From positions 57,501 through 101,175 of the forward strand of contig CAJNDS010000634.1 in assembly GCA_905221605.1 (NCBI GenBank): a stretch of DNA of 43,675 bases. Direction: 5' to 3'. The notes under the pieces were generated by a model. It was not told the origin of the DNA and searched no databases. It saw nothing but the letters and a program-made list of their open reading frames with translations. Both the position numbers and the translations under genes were made by a program. Below are positions 1 to 8,012 of this stretch, piece after piece (the stretch's first letter is position 1; the number at the start of each line of letters is the position of its first letter). Origin of the DNA: Symbiodinium natans. Taxonomy: Eukaryota; Sar; Dinophyceae; Suessiales; Symbiodiniaceae.

Positions 1-36
1 GCCTGAACCGTCCCCCGCTCCCTCGCGCTTCTTCAC

Positions 37-73
37 GGGAAGTGGTGACTTGGCGCACCAGGTCCGCCACATC
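37..73 (-). CDS. Exon at left edge, helical
   Basis: Opens after CTGCAAG with residues DVADLVRQVTTS. A GT donor (GTGAAG) at plus 36 would end it, otherwise it runs off the window. Helical and charged like its neighbours. The donor choice is uncertain. Confidence 0.35.
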
Positions 74-127
74 CTTGCAGCCTGCACTCCGAGGCGAGAA
101 AGGTGGCTTCGGACGTCTCTTGAAGGG

Positions 128-285
128 CTTAGGGTTTTTAAGGGTTTAGGGTTTAGGGTTTGGGGTTTGGGGTTTGGGGTTTGGGGTTGGGGGTTTGGGG
201 TTTGGGGTTTAGGGTTTGGGGTTTGGGGTTTAGGGTTTGGGGTTTAGGGTTTGGGGTTTGGGGCTTGGGGCTTGGGGGTTGGGGT
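128..285. repeat. Degenerate TTTGGGG/TTTAGGG array
   Basis: About 20 head-to-tail heptamers, mostly TTTGGGG with some TTTAGGG. Translating this array gives a meaningless GLGFGVW-type peptide. It fills the intron between the first two minus-strand exons. Confidence 0.8.
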
Positions 286-389
286 AAAGGCGGCTTGAGG
301 GGCTTGGGGTTGCGGACTTAGGAGAAAGTTGGGGCTGAAAGCTCTGAAGCCCCAAATGCTTCGCCTGGCGGTAAGCTCGACTTCGGCAC

Positions 390-458
390 CGCGTTTTGGA
401 GCTTCTTGGACAACTCGTCCCGTTCTGCCTGGAGGATCTGCAACTTGTCCTGCAAATC
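390..458 (-). CDS. Coiled-coil exon (23 codons)
   Basis: Acceptor GTCCAG|GAT and donor GCG|GTGCCG enclose exactly 69 bases in phase 0. Residues include DLQDKLQILQ and ERDELSKKL, a clear heptad pattern with hydrophobic positions every 3-4 residues. One of the most convincing exons here. Part of a long rod-like protein of unknown function. Confidence 0.55.
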
Positions 459-1179
459 CTGGACGGGTTAGGGTTTAGGGTTTAGGGGTTAGGATTTAGG
501 GTTTAGGGCTTAGGGTCTAGGGTATGGTTTTGAGATGCAGCTCTTAAATCGGAAGGTACTAGGGGCCAGTTCTCCTTATGAGGACTTGTTCTGGGGACCG
601 CTGCAATAAGAGTGGAAGTCCCAAGCTAAGGGTTCAGTTGGATTTCGGGTTTGGGCTACAGGGGCCACCGAAGGACGTGGGTTCGGATTTAGGGGCTCCT
701 GCTTTGGGGAGCGAGTGTAGGGTTTTGGGGTTAAGGGCTTCAGGGAGTGTAGGATCTATATCCAGGTTTAAGCCCCAAACCCGAAGCTGCATGCAAAGCC
801 TGAAACCAAGTAAAAATTGAGCGGACAGCGCTGAGTCTGAGGTGATAGCCGCAAGCCCTTGGGACTACCGGGAACGTCGAGTCTAGTAAACACTTCCAGC
901 CGTTGCTCCCTAAGGCTCCCTAAGCTTCCCTAAGGTTCCCTAGGTAGCTACCCCCCATGAACCCCCCTCCCTTAAGAACCCTATAACAAACCCTCCTGCA
1001 AACCTTCAATTCTAATCCCTGAACCACGTAACAGAAGAACAGAACCCCCCCCCCCCGCTAGCACCATTTAAATCCCTCACGCGAAAAAAAAACCTGAAAG
1101 CCCTCAAAGCCCTAACCCCTGAACCCTAAACCCCTGAAAGCCTTCAAAGCCCTAAACCCTGAACCCTAAACCCCAAAAC
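459..1179. other. Intron-like spacer
   Basis: Holds TTTAGGG-type repeats (470-520), a C-rich stretch with a C10 run near 1030-1045, and CCCTAAA-type repeats (1105-1175). The short open frame at 578-820 looks non-coding (low complexity, no splice-phase support). Confidence 0.5.
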
Positions 1180-1193
1180 CTCTGGCTTCAGCT

Positions 1194-1311
1194 CTTAGTA
1201 GCCCAGTAACCCTATTCTAATAAGGGCACCCTTTCTTGGGTTAGCTACGTTTATAAGGGAACCTTGTATCCAACAAACAAAGGGTAAGAGGTGTGCCGAT
1301 GGGCTACCAAG
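1194..1311. mobile_element. Inverted-repeat element, family 1, with AGCT target duplication
   Basis: Terminal inverted repeat of about 18 bases: CTTAGTAGCCCAGT at the left and its near complement ending GGGCTACCAAG at the right. It is flanked by AGCT at 1190-1193 and 1312-1315. Internally it is partly palindromic (CCTTTCTTGGG / CCAACAAACAAAGGG). It has no coding capacity, as for a non-autonomous MITE or introner. On the minus strand it separates the codons ending ...VEARQ from LKPE, which would otherwise be one exon. Confidence 0.65.
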
Positions 1312-1328
1312 AGCTGTCGCGCCTCCAC

Positions 1329-1382
1329 CTGCGACTTGGCCTTTGCCAAGGCTGACTCGCACAGGCACCGCGCCGACTCTGC
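1329..1382 (-). CDS. Coiled-coil exon, possibly extended across an inserted element
   Basis: Acceptor GGGAG|GCA; the simplest donor is CAG|GTGGAG, giving 18 codons in phase 0 (CESALAKAKSQ). If the element at 1194-1311 is ignored together with one AGCT copy, the frame continues VEARQLKPE to a phase-0 GT donor (GTTTTG) at plus 1179. The ancestral exon may therefore have been 1180-1382 without the element. Confidence 0.5.
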
Positions 1383-1961
1383 CTCCCTGGCTTAGAGCGT
1401 TGAATGAAAAATTCGGGGTTACCCTAAACCCTAAACCCTAAACCCGAAACCCGAAACCCTAAACCCAAAAAAACCTAAACCCTAGGGTTTAGGGATTATG
1501 GCTTAGGGTTCAAGGCTCCCACTGTTCGGGTTTTGTTTAGGGTTTGCTAAACCCTAAACCCAAAACCCGAAACCCTGGGGCCTTAGGCTTGAGAGGCTTT
1601 ACGGGTTTCGGGTTTGGAGCCCGAAGCCCTCTACCCTCAATGCATCAGCCCTTAGCCCCTGCCCCTCGAGTATGGGCTGAAGGGCTTTCACCAAACAAGC
1701 GAAGCAATCTGAGGCATGTTCCGAAGTACAGGATCCTAGAAAACCGTTTACATCTCATACAAACCTGTCCCACCTATTTTACCTTAGACGTTATTCCTCC
1801 ACCCAGAGGTTTCCGAAGTCGCTTGGGGTCTTCTCGGCCCTAAGACTATTTGAGGGATTTGAGGCTGAGGTCCGTTTTGGGAGTGCTTGATCGGCTGCTA
1901 GTGCGTCAAAGCCGATTCGGCAAAGCAGTCTTCAGTACACCAACATGAAAACCGGAAACTG

Positions 1962-2036
1962 GTTTAGGGTTTAGGGTTTAGGGTTTAGGGTTTAGGGTTT
2001 AGGGTTTAGGGTTTAGGGTTTAGGGTTTAGGGTTTA
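1962..2036. repeat. Perfect (TTTAGGG) array
   Basis: About ten uninterrupted TTTAGGG units. Such perfect internal arrays imply recent origin or ongoing homogenisation. Located in the middle of coding territory, not at a chromosome end. Confidence 0.9.
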
Positions 2037-2163
2037 GGCTAGGCGGTTAGCTGAAGTGCCGCGCTTCAGATGCGCACCTTCAAGTCGCTTTCTGCAAGCA
2101 TGTCTCAGGAAGGATCAACCGCAACACATTGGGATGCTCCCCTTATACTTACAGTCCTTAATA

Positions 2164-2350
2164 GGGATTATCGTACCCCCCCCCTTATAATCCCTAGTAA
2201 GGAGCTGTTAGTATGAGGGGGAACATCTCAACCCTAAACCCTAAACCCTCCACCCTAAACACAGGAGTCCTTCAGTGGGATTATGTGATTATAGTACCCC
2301 TACCATGATAATCCCCAGTGAGGAGCTGTCAGTATGAGGGCGAACATCCC
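2164..2350. repeat. Two copies of a ~65-base dispersed repeat
   Basis: 2164-2229 and 2278-2350 share TAATCCC-AGTGAGGAGCTGT-AGTATGAGGG-GAACATC. A third relative lies at about 23575-23635. Probably a short non-coding transposon family. Confidence 0.6.
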
Positions 2351-2367
2351 AAGCAACACTTGCAGAC

Positions 2368-2415
2368 GAGTTGCTTGGATTTCGCGGCGGCGGCTTCAGC
2401 GTCTTTTAGCTGCGC
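2368..2415 (-). CDS. Coiled-coil exon (16 codons)
   Basis: TTGAAG|GCG ... CTC|GTCTGC, phase 0 at both ends. Residues AQLKDAEAAAAKSKQL are a strongly helical Ala/Lys/Glu stretch. TTTAGGG lies on the high side and CCCTAAA on the low side. Confidence 0.5.
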
Positions 2416-2637
2416 CTTCAACGGGACAAGGCTTTACGGTTTAGGGTTTAGGGTTGCGGGTTTAAGGTTTAGGCCAGCTCCAAATTTGGGGGCTTTACGA
2501 AGATGGGGGACCCCAAGAAGGTACCCCCAAAGATCGTAAACCCCAAAATGCCTCACCAGTCCCTTAAACCCACTTGTAGCAATCTGAATTCCCTAAACCC
2601 TAAACCCGAAACCCTAAACCCTGAACCGTGCCTGTAC

Positions 2638-2694
2638 CTTCGCCATTTCCTGGGCAGTGCTCTCAGACTTTTTCTTCTCCTCGCGAAGCGCGTC
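2638..2694 (-). CDS. Coiled-coil exon (19 codons)
   Basis: CACGAG|GAC ... AAG|GTACAG, phase 0. Residues DALREEKKKSESTAQEMAK are highly charged and helical. The donor is close to the canonical GTACAG form. Confidence 0.55.
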
Positions 2695-2837
2695 CTCGTG
2701 AGCTCCAACTTAGGTAAAGGTGGACTATGGGAGGGAGAACAACCCCAAAATGCCTAAAAAAAACCCAGAAGCCCTATCAGCCCTTTAAGCCACAAAATCC
2801 CCAACAGGCCTAAAAATCCCCCCAAAAGCCCCAAAGC

Positions 2838-2906
2838 CCGGTCCTCCAACTTGCCACGCTCGGTTGCGAATCGGCCCGTCAACTCAGCCAACCGCTGTTC
2901 AGAGGC
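2838..2906 (-). CDS. Coiled-coil exon (23 codons), GC donor
   Basis: ACCAAG|GCC to CGG|GCTTTG. A GC donor gives a clean 69-base phase-0 exon (SEQRLAELTGRF, ERGKLEDR). No GT donor in reach does the same, so this exon supports GC-AG splicing. Confidence 0.5.
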
Positions 2907-2944
2907 CTTGGTGGTGCTCCGGGGGTTGAGGGTTTAGAGCTTAT

Positions 2945-3095
2945 ACTTGGAGGTTCATCGTACTTATTAACCAACTATAACTGTACTTATAGCTGTACTT
3001 CTAGCCATATTAGGGCACTTAAGGGGCTTATAAGTGGGCTATAAGTACACTTATATTTGGTGAATAGGGTGAATAGGTACCATGAACCTCCAAGT
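2945..3095. mobile_element. Inverted-repeat element, family 3
   Basis: Begins ACTTGGAGGTTCATCGTAC and ends with the near-perfect complement GTACCATGAACCTCCAAGT. The 151-base interior is AT-rich with internal complementary TATAAGTAC-like stretches. Non-coding; MITE-like. Confidence 0.7.
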
Positions 3096-3162
3096 AGGGT
3101 TCAGGGGCTTAGGGGCGCTTGTTTGGGGGCTGTAGGGATGTTGAGGCTAACAGAAACCCTCA

Positions 3163-3235
3163 CGGGTTTAGGGTTTAGGGTTTAGGGTTTAGGGTTTAGG
3201 GTTTAGGGTATAGGGTATAGGGTTTAGGGTTCAGG
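3163..3235. repeat. (TTTAGGG) array
   Basis: Near-perfect TTTAGGG units with a few TATAGGG variants at the right end. Confidence 0.85.
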
Positions 3236-3324
3236 TTAACGCAGTCTTGCTGTGTAGAGGCAAGAGGGCTCTTGAAGGGCACTTAAACAGGGACCCCCAG
3301 CTGGGTTCTCCTACGACCCTAGGC

Positions 3325-3422
3325 CTCAAACCCTAAAACCCTAAACCCCAAACCCTAAACCCAAAACCCTGAACCAAAACCCTGAACCCTAAACCCTAAA
3401 CCCTAAACCCTAAACCCTTAAC
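3325..3422. repeat. (CCCTAAA) array
   Basis: Opposite orientation to the array 90 bases to its left; variants CCCAAAA and CCCTGAA. Directly precedes the low side of the next exon. Confidence 0.85.
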
Positions 3423-3439
3423 CCGAGTGTGAGGCAAGC

Positions 3440-3472
3440 GGCTTCTTTCAGCTGCATCGCGCGCTGCTCGGC
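3440..3472 (-). CDS. Short coiled-coil exon
   Basis: CCTGTAG|GCC and a GC donor (GCC|GCTTGC) give 11 phase-0 codons AEQRAMQLKEA. Alternative donors lie within a few bases. Confidence 0.4.
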
Positions 3473-4047
3473 CTACAGGGCTACCAGGCTGCTGTCGGAA
3501 ATCAAAGTGAGGATAGCTAACCTTCCAGCAAGGTCCCCCCCAAAAAATGTTCAAAGTAATAAGGATACCGAGAAGGTCCCACTTGGGTGGCAGAAGAGTT
3601 CATGATTGTAAGGCAGGTACCTCACCACAGACGCAAGCCAAAAAACAAACAAACGTCGTCCAAGTGTTCGCTTCTCCTACTCTCTTAAGGACAGTCTCAA
3701 TCTGCTCTGAGTCTGATGGTCTTTTAAGGGGCCCCCCAACATAGACCCCCCAAATAGTAGGATTCTCTCCCCAATAACATGTCCCCAATTTCGGGGGGGG
3801 GGGGGGGGGGTTCCTGCCAGAAGACTCAACCTATTGCTTCTCAGCAGGGATTTCGGGAATGAAGCACCTCATATCCCCCTATATTCGTACTCTTGGAGGG
3901 ATAGTACATCATAGTTACAGCACGTCAAATTTCCCCACTTCCGAACTAAGAGCAAGTACGTCAAGAATAAAAGACACGCTTTGCACACGCTGTTGGACCC
4001 TAAACGCTAAACCCTGAACCCGAAACCTTAAACCCGCGCAGGGGGGC
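3473..4047. other. Intron-like spacer with foldback remnant and poly-G
   Basis: Contains a family-2 foldback remnant (about 3725-3790, CCCCCAAATAGTAGGATT) ending in a G17-18 run at 3796-3813. The small open frames here give no phase-consistent exon. Confidence 0.45.
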
Positions 4048-4101
4048 CTCTCTGGCCAAGCGCGCGCCTTCCTTGTCTTGCTGCGCTTCTGTGCGGGACG
4101 C
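4048..4101 (-). CDS. Coiled-coil exon (18 codons)
   Basis: GCCAGAG|GCG to GAG|GCCCCC (GC donor), phase 0: ASRTEAQQDKEGARLARE. Charged and helical. Confidence 0.45.
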
Positions 4102-4144
4102 CTCTGGCCAACTGGGGAACTCCAACCCTAAACCCGAAAATAGT

Positions 4145-4245
4145 AGGGTTTAGGGTTTAGGGTTTAGGGTTTAGGGTTTAGGGTTCAGAGTTCGGGGTTC
4201 AGGGTTTAGGGTTTAGGGTTTAGGGTTTGGGGTTTAGGGTTTGGG
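4145..4245. repeat. (TTTAGGG) array
   Basis: Two perfect blocks separated by a short variant stretch (TTCAGAGTTCGGGG). Lies on the low side of the following exon, contrary to the usual orientation. Confidence 0.85.
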
Positions 4246-4258
4246 GGCCATTGGTGGC

Positions 4259-4354
4259 CTCCAAATCCTTGGTCATCTTGTCCACCAAGGAAGCATGCTC
4301 TTGAAGAAGCTTGCTGCGTTCTTCACTCTGAGCATTCTTAGTATCGGATGCCTC
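4259..4354 (-). CDS. Coiled-coil exon B, copy 1 (32 codons)
   Basis: CATGCAG|GAG to GAG|GCCACC, phase 0. Residues include NAQSEERSKLLQEHASLVDK, then MTKDLE. Nearly identical to 6357-6452: over about 120 bases only a few differ, including the flanking intron edge. Such identity in the exon, with very different surroundings, shows tandem duplication of a block of exons. Confidence 0.6.
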
Positions 4355-4447
4355 CTGCATGCAGTTTAGGGTTTAGGGTTTAGTGTTTAGGGCTAACCTC
4401 CGAACACTCCTCATTCCCCTGCTAAGAACGAGTCAGAAACAGCCGTC

Positions 4448-4541
4448 CTTCTGCATCTGTTCGATGACTTTCTGCGCTTTCTCCCTGGCGACCTCACACT
4501 CTGCACTTTTCGCCTTCTCGGCTTCGAGGAGAGCATGGGTC
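4448..4541 (-). CDS. Coiled-coil exon C, copy 1
   Basis: Residues LLEAEKAKSAECEVAREKAQ, then KVIEQMQK. The first acceptor is TTGCAG at 4542; a phase-0 reading would instead start at AAG|GCG (4513). The donor appears to be GA (AAG|GACGGC), the same hexamer used at 19186. Copy 2 is 6734-6827 with two or three substitutions. Confidence 0.5.
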
Positions 4542-4560
4542 CTGCAACGACTGCACCATG

Positions 4561-4712
4561 ACTCAATAATAATAGTGAAAATAAACATAATGAAAAAATC
4601 TATTGCCAGTACTAATAATCATCATGGTCATAATCATAATCAGAATCACAATCTTAATAGTAATACAAACAATCATAATCATAATCAGAATCATCATCAT
4701 AATAATAATGAA
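4561..4712. repeat. AT-rich trinucleotide-like intron tract
   Basis: Imperfect AATCATAATA/ATAATCATC repeats between exons C and D. The matching position of the second copy (6845-6945) has a related but rearranged tract, so these tracts diverge faster than the exons. Frames through it (His/Asn-rich or Ile-rich) are not coding. Confidence 0.7.
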
Positions 4713-4782
4713 AGTAAGGAGGACTCAGCATGGGCAAAGAGACCACTCTTTCCTCTTACGCAGCGGTGGATGTGCGCCTGGC

Positions 4783-4875
4783 AACTTCCTCGTCCGTCTT
4801 CAGCTTGTCTTTGGCTGCTTCAAGTTGGGCTTGCAAATCTTTGGCCAGCCTCAGACTCATGAGCCGCACATGGCC
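4783..4875 (-). CDS. Coiled-coil exon D, copy 1 (31 codons)
   Basis: AAG|GGC to GTT|GCCAGG (GC donor), phase 0. Residues LRLAKDLQAQLEAAKDKLK, then TDEEV. Copy 2 (7011-7057 plus 7167-7186) is split by an insertion. Confidence 0.5.
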
Positions 4876-4925
4876 CTTAGCTCGGCACTGTGACGGGAAA
4901 CCGCGACTGCGGAAAACCACGGGAC

Positions 4926-5110
4926 GGTATGCCCTGGTATGACCGGGTATGACCGGGTATGACTGGGTATGACCGGGTATGACCGGGTATGCCCGGGTAT
5001 GCCCGGGTATGACCGGTCTTGACTGGGTACGCCGGTACATGACCGCATATGACCGTGTGTGACCGGGTACGCCGGTACATGACCGCATATGACCGTGTGT
5101 GACCGTGACG
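4926..5110. repeat. 10-base minisatellite GACCGGGTAT
   Basis: About 18 units of GACCGGGTAT/GCCCGGGTAT, then longer-order copies with GACCGCATAT. Its units are close to the reverse complement of the CGTACTCGGG units at 5136-5200 and 5591-5693, so the arrays face each other. It lies in the intron beyond exon D. Confidence 0.8.
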
Positions 5111-5135
5111 GGGCCTGACTGGGTGCGACGGAGTC

Positions 5136-5200
5136 GCGCGTACTCGCGCGTACTCGGGCGTACTCGGGCGTACCACAGTACTCGGGCGTACTCGGGCATA
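5136..5200. repeat. 10-base minisatellite CGTACTCGGG
   Basis: Six to seven units of GCGTACTCGG, inverted relative to the array just left. Together they could form a large GC-rich hairpin. Confidence 0.75.
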
Positions 5201-5331
5201 GTCCAGATTACACCTCATTCGATGCAGGGCTGGTGGTTTGGGAGGGGAAAAGCCAGGTGTGAGGTTGAGGGGTTTGCAGCTGAAGTCTGAAGAGTCTTCA
5301 GTCCCCGCGTCATCTAGTAGAGGAGGCAGAC

Positions 5332-5367
5332 AAAGTCGGCTCGCAGGCCATCGTCGCGGGAGATGAG
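5332..5367 (-). CDS. Possible short exon
   Basis: CGAAAG|CTC to TTT|GTCTGC gives 12 phase-0 codons LISRDDGLRADF. Not coiled coil; supported only by phase and splice-like ends. Confidence 0.3.
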
Positions 5368-6210
5368 CTTTCGAAGGGTCTACCCTCTCTCCTAAACCCG
5401 AAAACCTAAATGCCAAGCGCACACGACTTACAGCCCGGCGGGGCTATAGAGTGCTAACACTGTGTTTTCGGGCCAGCATCCCCCTACGAATTACCTGGAG
5501 CTGTTTTGCTAAGGTGAAAATAGGGTTTTGGGTTTCGCATTTCAGCGAGAAAGCGAGCAGGGTTGAATTTTCTAGGGACCTGCACCCTCCTACTCGGCGT
5601 ACTCGGGCGTACTCCGCCGTACTCGGGCATACTCGGGCGTACTCGGGCGTACTCGGGCCTACCGGGCGTACTCGTTCTCGGGCGTACTCGGGCTGCAGTC
5701 GCCGGTACTGAAAATCAGCATTTTTCATTGCGGGAGCAGGCAAATCCTGGGTTCCCCCCGTGTTGGGGGGCTTTTTAAAGCTATTTGGGGCTGCGGTGGT
5801 GCTTTGGGGTAATGCCTGTAGGACTTAGGATTTAGGGTTCAGGGCCCTCTCTGGGCTTTTAAGCTTTAGGGTTTAAGGACTTAGGCTTTAGGGTTTAAGG
5901 GCCTTTTTGGGGCGTTTAGGATCTAGGATTCAGGGGCCTCTCGGCCTCTCTGGAGCTTTTAGGATCTAGGATTTCGGGTTCAGGGGACTTAGGCAGTAAG
6001 AATTGAAATGGTAGATAAGGTTGCCAAATGAAAGGGATTCTGGGTGGGTGGGGTGATGCCAAACACCCTTAGTGAATGCTTGGATCAGAGAGTGCTGAAC
6101 CCTAAACCCTAAACCCTAAACGCTAAAGCCTAAACCCTGCACCCGATTCAACCCTAAGCCCTAAACCCTAAGCCCCAGCCGCCCCTGAAACCCCTCACAC
6201 CCCGGGGAGC
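5368..6210. other. Intron-like spacer
   Basis: Holds the second CGTACTCGGG array (5591-5693) and degenerate TTTAGGG-like text (5820-5990). Also a dispersed repeat GATTCTGGGTGGGTGGGGTG at about 6038, which recurs in near form at about 19955, and CCCTAAA-type repeats (6100-6175). Confidence 0.5.
5591..5693. repeat. 10-base minisatellite CGTACTCGGG, second block
   Basis: About ten units, same family and orientation as 5136-5200. On the minus strand the units happen to read PEYARV, an accident of repeat translation. Confidence 0.75.
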
Positions 6211-6282
6211 AAGCTGCCTTGAAGACTCCTCCTGCTGCTTCTCCGTATCTTGTCGCTGCGTTTCCGCGCGCTGCTTCACCTC
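6211..6282 (-). CDS. Coiled-coil exon A, copy 1 (24 codons)
   Basis: CATTCCAG|GAG to CTT|GCTCCC, phase 0. Residues EVKQRAETQRQDTEKQQEES. Copy 2 at 7406-7477 differs by a few codons (A for T, K for Q, F for L). Only 74 bases separate it from exon B copy 2, so that intron is a minimal TTTAGGG-filled one. Confidence 0.5.
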
Positions 6283-6356
6283 CTGGAATGGATGCTCTTT
6301 AGCTCGAGGGTTTAGGGTTTAGGGTTTAGGGTTTAGGGTTTAGGGTCATTGGTGGC

Positions 6357-6452
6357 CTCCAAATCCTTGGTCATCTTGTCCACCAAGGAAGCATGCTCTT
6401 GAAGAAGCTTGCTGCGTTCTTCACTCTGAGCATTCTTCGTATCGGATGCCTC
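6357..6452 (-). CDS. Coiled-coil exon B, copy 2 (32 codons)
   Basis: Same boundaries and protein as 4259-4354. Differences are mostly in the flanking repeat. Followed on the high side by about 100 bases of TTTAGGG (6462-6560). Confidence 0.6.
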
Positions 6453-6461
6453 CTGCATGCG

Positions 6462-6560
6462 GTTTAGGGTTTAGGGTTTAGGGTTTAGGGTTTAGGGTTT
6501 AGGGTTTAGGGTTTAGGGTTTAGGGTTTAGGGTTTATTAGGGTTTAGGGTTTCGGGTTTC
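6462..6560. repeat. (TTTAGGG) array
   Basis: About 12 units. The equivalent intron next to exon B copy 1 carries only about three, so array length changed after the duplication. Confidence 0.9.
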
Positions 6561-6733
6561 CCTCCGAATGCTCCATGACCATCATGGCAGGCAAGGGGAT
6601 GAGGCAATCAGGTACCGCATGTCCCCATCTGTATACCCTTCAAGGGATTCTACAGCTACCTCATTCCCTCCTTCCTTAAATTCTAAACCCTAACCCCTCC
6701 TTCCCTACTAAGAACGAGTCAGAAACAGCCGTC

Positions 6734-6827
6734 CTTCTGCATCTGTTCAATGACTTTCTGCGCTTTCTCCCTGGCGACCTCGCACTCTGCGCTTTTCGCC
6801 TTCTCGGCTTCGAGGAGAGCATGGGTC
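6734..6827 (-). CDS. Coiled-coil exon C, copy 2
   Basis: Near-identical to 4448-4541, with the same GA-type donor (AAG|GACGGC) and the same TTGCAG acceptor. Conservation of the odd donor in both copies supports it being functional or very recently duplicated. Confidence 0.5.
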
Positions 6828-7010
6828 CTGCAACGACTGCACCATGACTCAATAATAAGAATCACCATCATAATCATAATAATACTACTAGAATAATATT
6901 GATATATAATAATAATAATCATAATAGTAATAATAGTAATGTGAGGAGGACTCAGCATTGACAGAGAGACGACTCTTTCCTCTTACGCAGTGGAGGGAAG
7001 TGTGCCTGGC

Positions 7011-7057
7011 AACTTCCTCGTCTGTCTTGAGCTTGTCTTTGGCTGCTTCAAGTTGGG
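7011..7057 (-). CDS. Coiled-coil exon D, copy 2, interrupted
   Basis: Encodes QLEAAKDKLKTDEEV as in copy 1, but the exon start is cut off by a 109-base AT-rich segment (7058-7166). The missing beginning is at 7167-7186. Splicing the two pieces at the visible AG and GC leaves 67 bases, against 93 in copy 1, so the frame would shift unless other sites are used. It may be decaying. Confidence 0.4.
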
Positions 7058-7166
7058 CTAATCATGTAACGCAACAATAATATACATATATATATATAAA
7101 TAACAATAATAGTATATTAGTAATAATAATAATAATGACAATTCAAATAAATCTAATAATGATAGC
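7058..7166. mobile_element. AT-rich insertion splitting exon D copy 2
   Basis: 109 bases of ATA/TAATAATA-rich DNA replace 26 bases found in copy 1. On the minus strand it starts ATGAG|GCTATC and ends GATTAG|CCC, so its edges look like a GC-AG intron. It may be a recent intron gain or a slippage-driven insertion; no clear terminal repeat is seen. Confidence 0.45.
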
Positions 7167-7261
7167 CTCATGAGCCGCAGATGGCCCTTCGAATCCAAGC
7201 TGGCAGGTCACAAAATGCGAAAGCCTCGAGGCCCAAATCCGAACCCTCCCCGCTCGCCCCC

Positions 7262-7345
7262 GCCCTAAACCCTAAACCCTAAACCCTAAACCCTAAACCC
7301 TAAACCCTAAACCCTAAACCCTAAACCCTAAACAATAAACCCTGC
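7262..7345. repeat. (CCCTAAA) array
   Basis: Eleven near-perfect units. Confidence 0.9.
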
Positions 7346-7405
7346 ACCCTTCAACCCCAAACCCTAAGCCCCAGCCGCCCTGAAACCCCTCAAACCCAGG
7401 GGAGC

Positions 7406-7477
7406 AAACTGCCTTGAGGACTCCTCCTTCTGCTTCTCCGTATCTTGTCGCTGCGCTTCCGCGCGCTGCTTCACCTC
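7406..7477 (-). CDS. Coiled-coil exon A, copy 2 (24 codons)
   Basis: CATTCCAG|GAG to TTT|GCTCCC, phase 0: RAEAQRQDTEKQKEESS. With the copy at 6211 it defines the duplicated block order A-D-C-B (minus-strand order). Confidence 0.5.
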
Positions 7478-7872
7478 CTGGAATGGGCGCTCTTCAGCTC
7501 GAGGGTTTAGGGTTTAGGGTCTAGGGTTTAGGGTTTCGGGTTTAAAACACGACTTGCTACAATAGGCTAAGGGTTAGCAGTGCACACTGCAAAGCAAGCA
7601 TGCCACAAGTATCAACAGGGTTTACATCCAGCAGGATGAGGCTTCGCAAGCTTAAGAGTTCGACCATCGGAGGCATACAGAGACACCTGGAGTAGCACCA
7701 CCCGAATCCTAGCCGTTCGATGTCGCACTTGCAAGCCTATGGACATACCGAAGTGTGGGTGTGATGAATTAGGGATTTAGGGTTTAGGGTTTAGGATTTA
7801 CAGGTTTAAGGTTTGGGATTTAGGGTTTGGGGCACTGCAGTTTAATTACCCTGCAAGCCATGCGTAGCTTGC
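7478..7872. other. Intron-like spacer
   Basis: TTTAGGG-type repeats at 7503-7545 and 7770-7830. A 60-codon minus-strand open stretch (about 7565-7745, Cys- and Leu-rich) lacks clear splice ends and I do not call it. Confidence 0.35.
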
Positions 7873-7917
7873 CTCAAGCTGTGCTTTCAGCTCTGCGACC
7901 TTCGACTCCTCCGATTC
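7873..7917 (-). CDS. Coiled-coil exon (15 codons)
   Basis: CTGCAG|GAA to GAG|GCAAGC, phase 0: ESEESKVAELKAQLE. The GC donor is of the strong GCAAG form. First coiled-coil exon below the primase-bearing section; it could be that gene's tail or the next gene. Confidence 0.5.
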
Positions 7918-8012
7918 CTGCAGTTGCAAGTGCCCAGGGGGGGGTTTAGGGTTTAGGGTTTAGGGTTTAGGGGTTAGGGGTTAGGGTTCTGCTGTATTGC
8001 TCTCGCCTTAGC

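Larger units (their letters stand above)
1383..2367. other. Intron-like spacer
   Basis: Mixed CCCTAAA (1420-1480) and TTTAGGG repeats plus two copies of another short repeat (2164-2229, 2278-2350). A possible 26-base exon at 2078-2103 (AG|AC ... AAG|GTGCGC, residues MLAESDLK) is too short to call. Confidence 0.4.

Noticed and set aside
50-247. Open plus-strand frame with GLGFGVW repeats
   Set aside because: Translation of TTTGGGG repeats, not protein-coding.
4603-4893. Ile-rich or His/Asn-rich open frames
   Set aside because: They translate an AT-rich trinucleotide-like intron tract that is not conserved in the duplicated block.
4756-5743. Open frames with HTRSYPVIPG or PEYARV repeats
   Set aside because: Produced by the two 10-base minisatellites, whose 30-base triple period keeps frames open.
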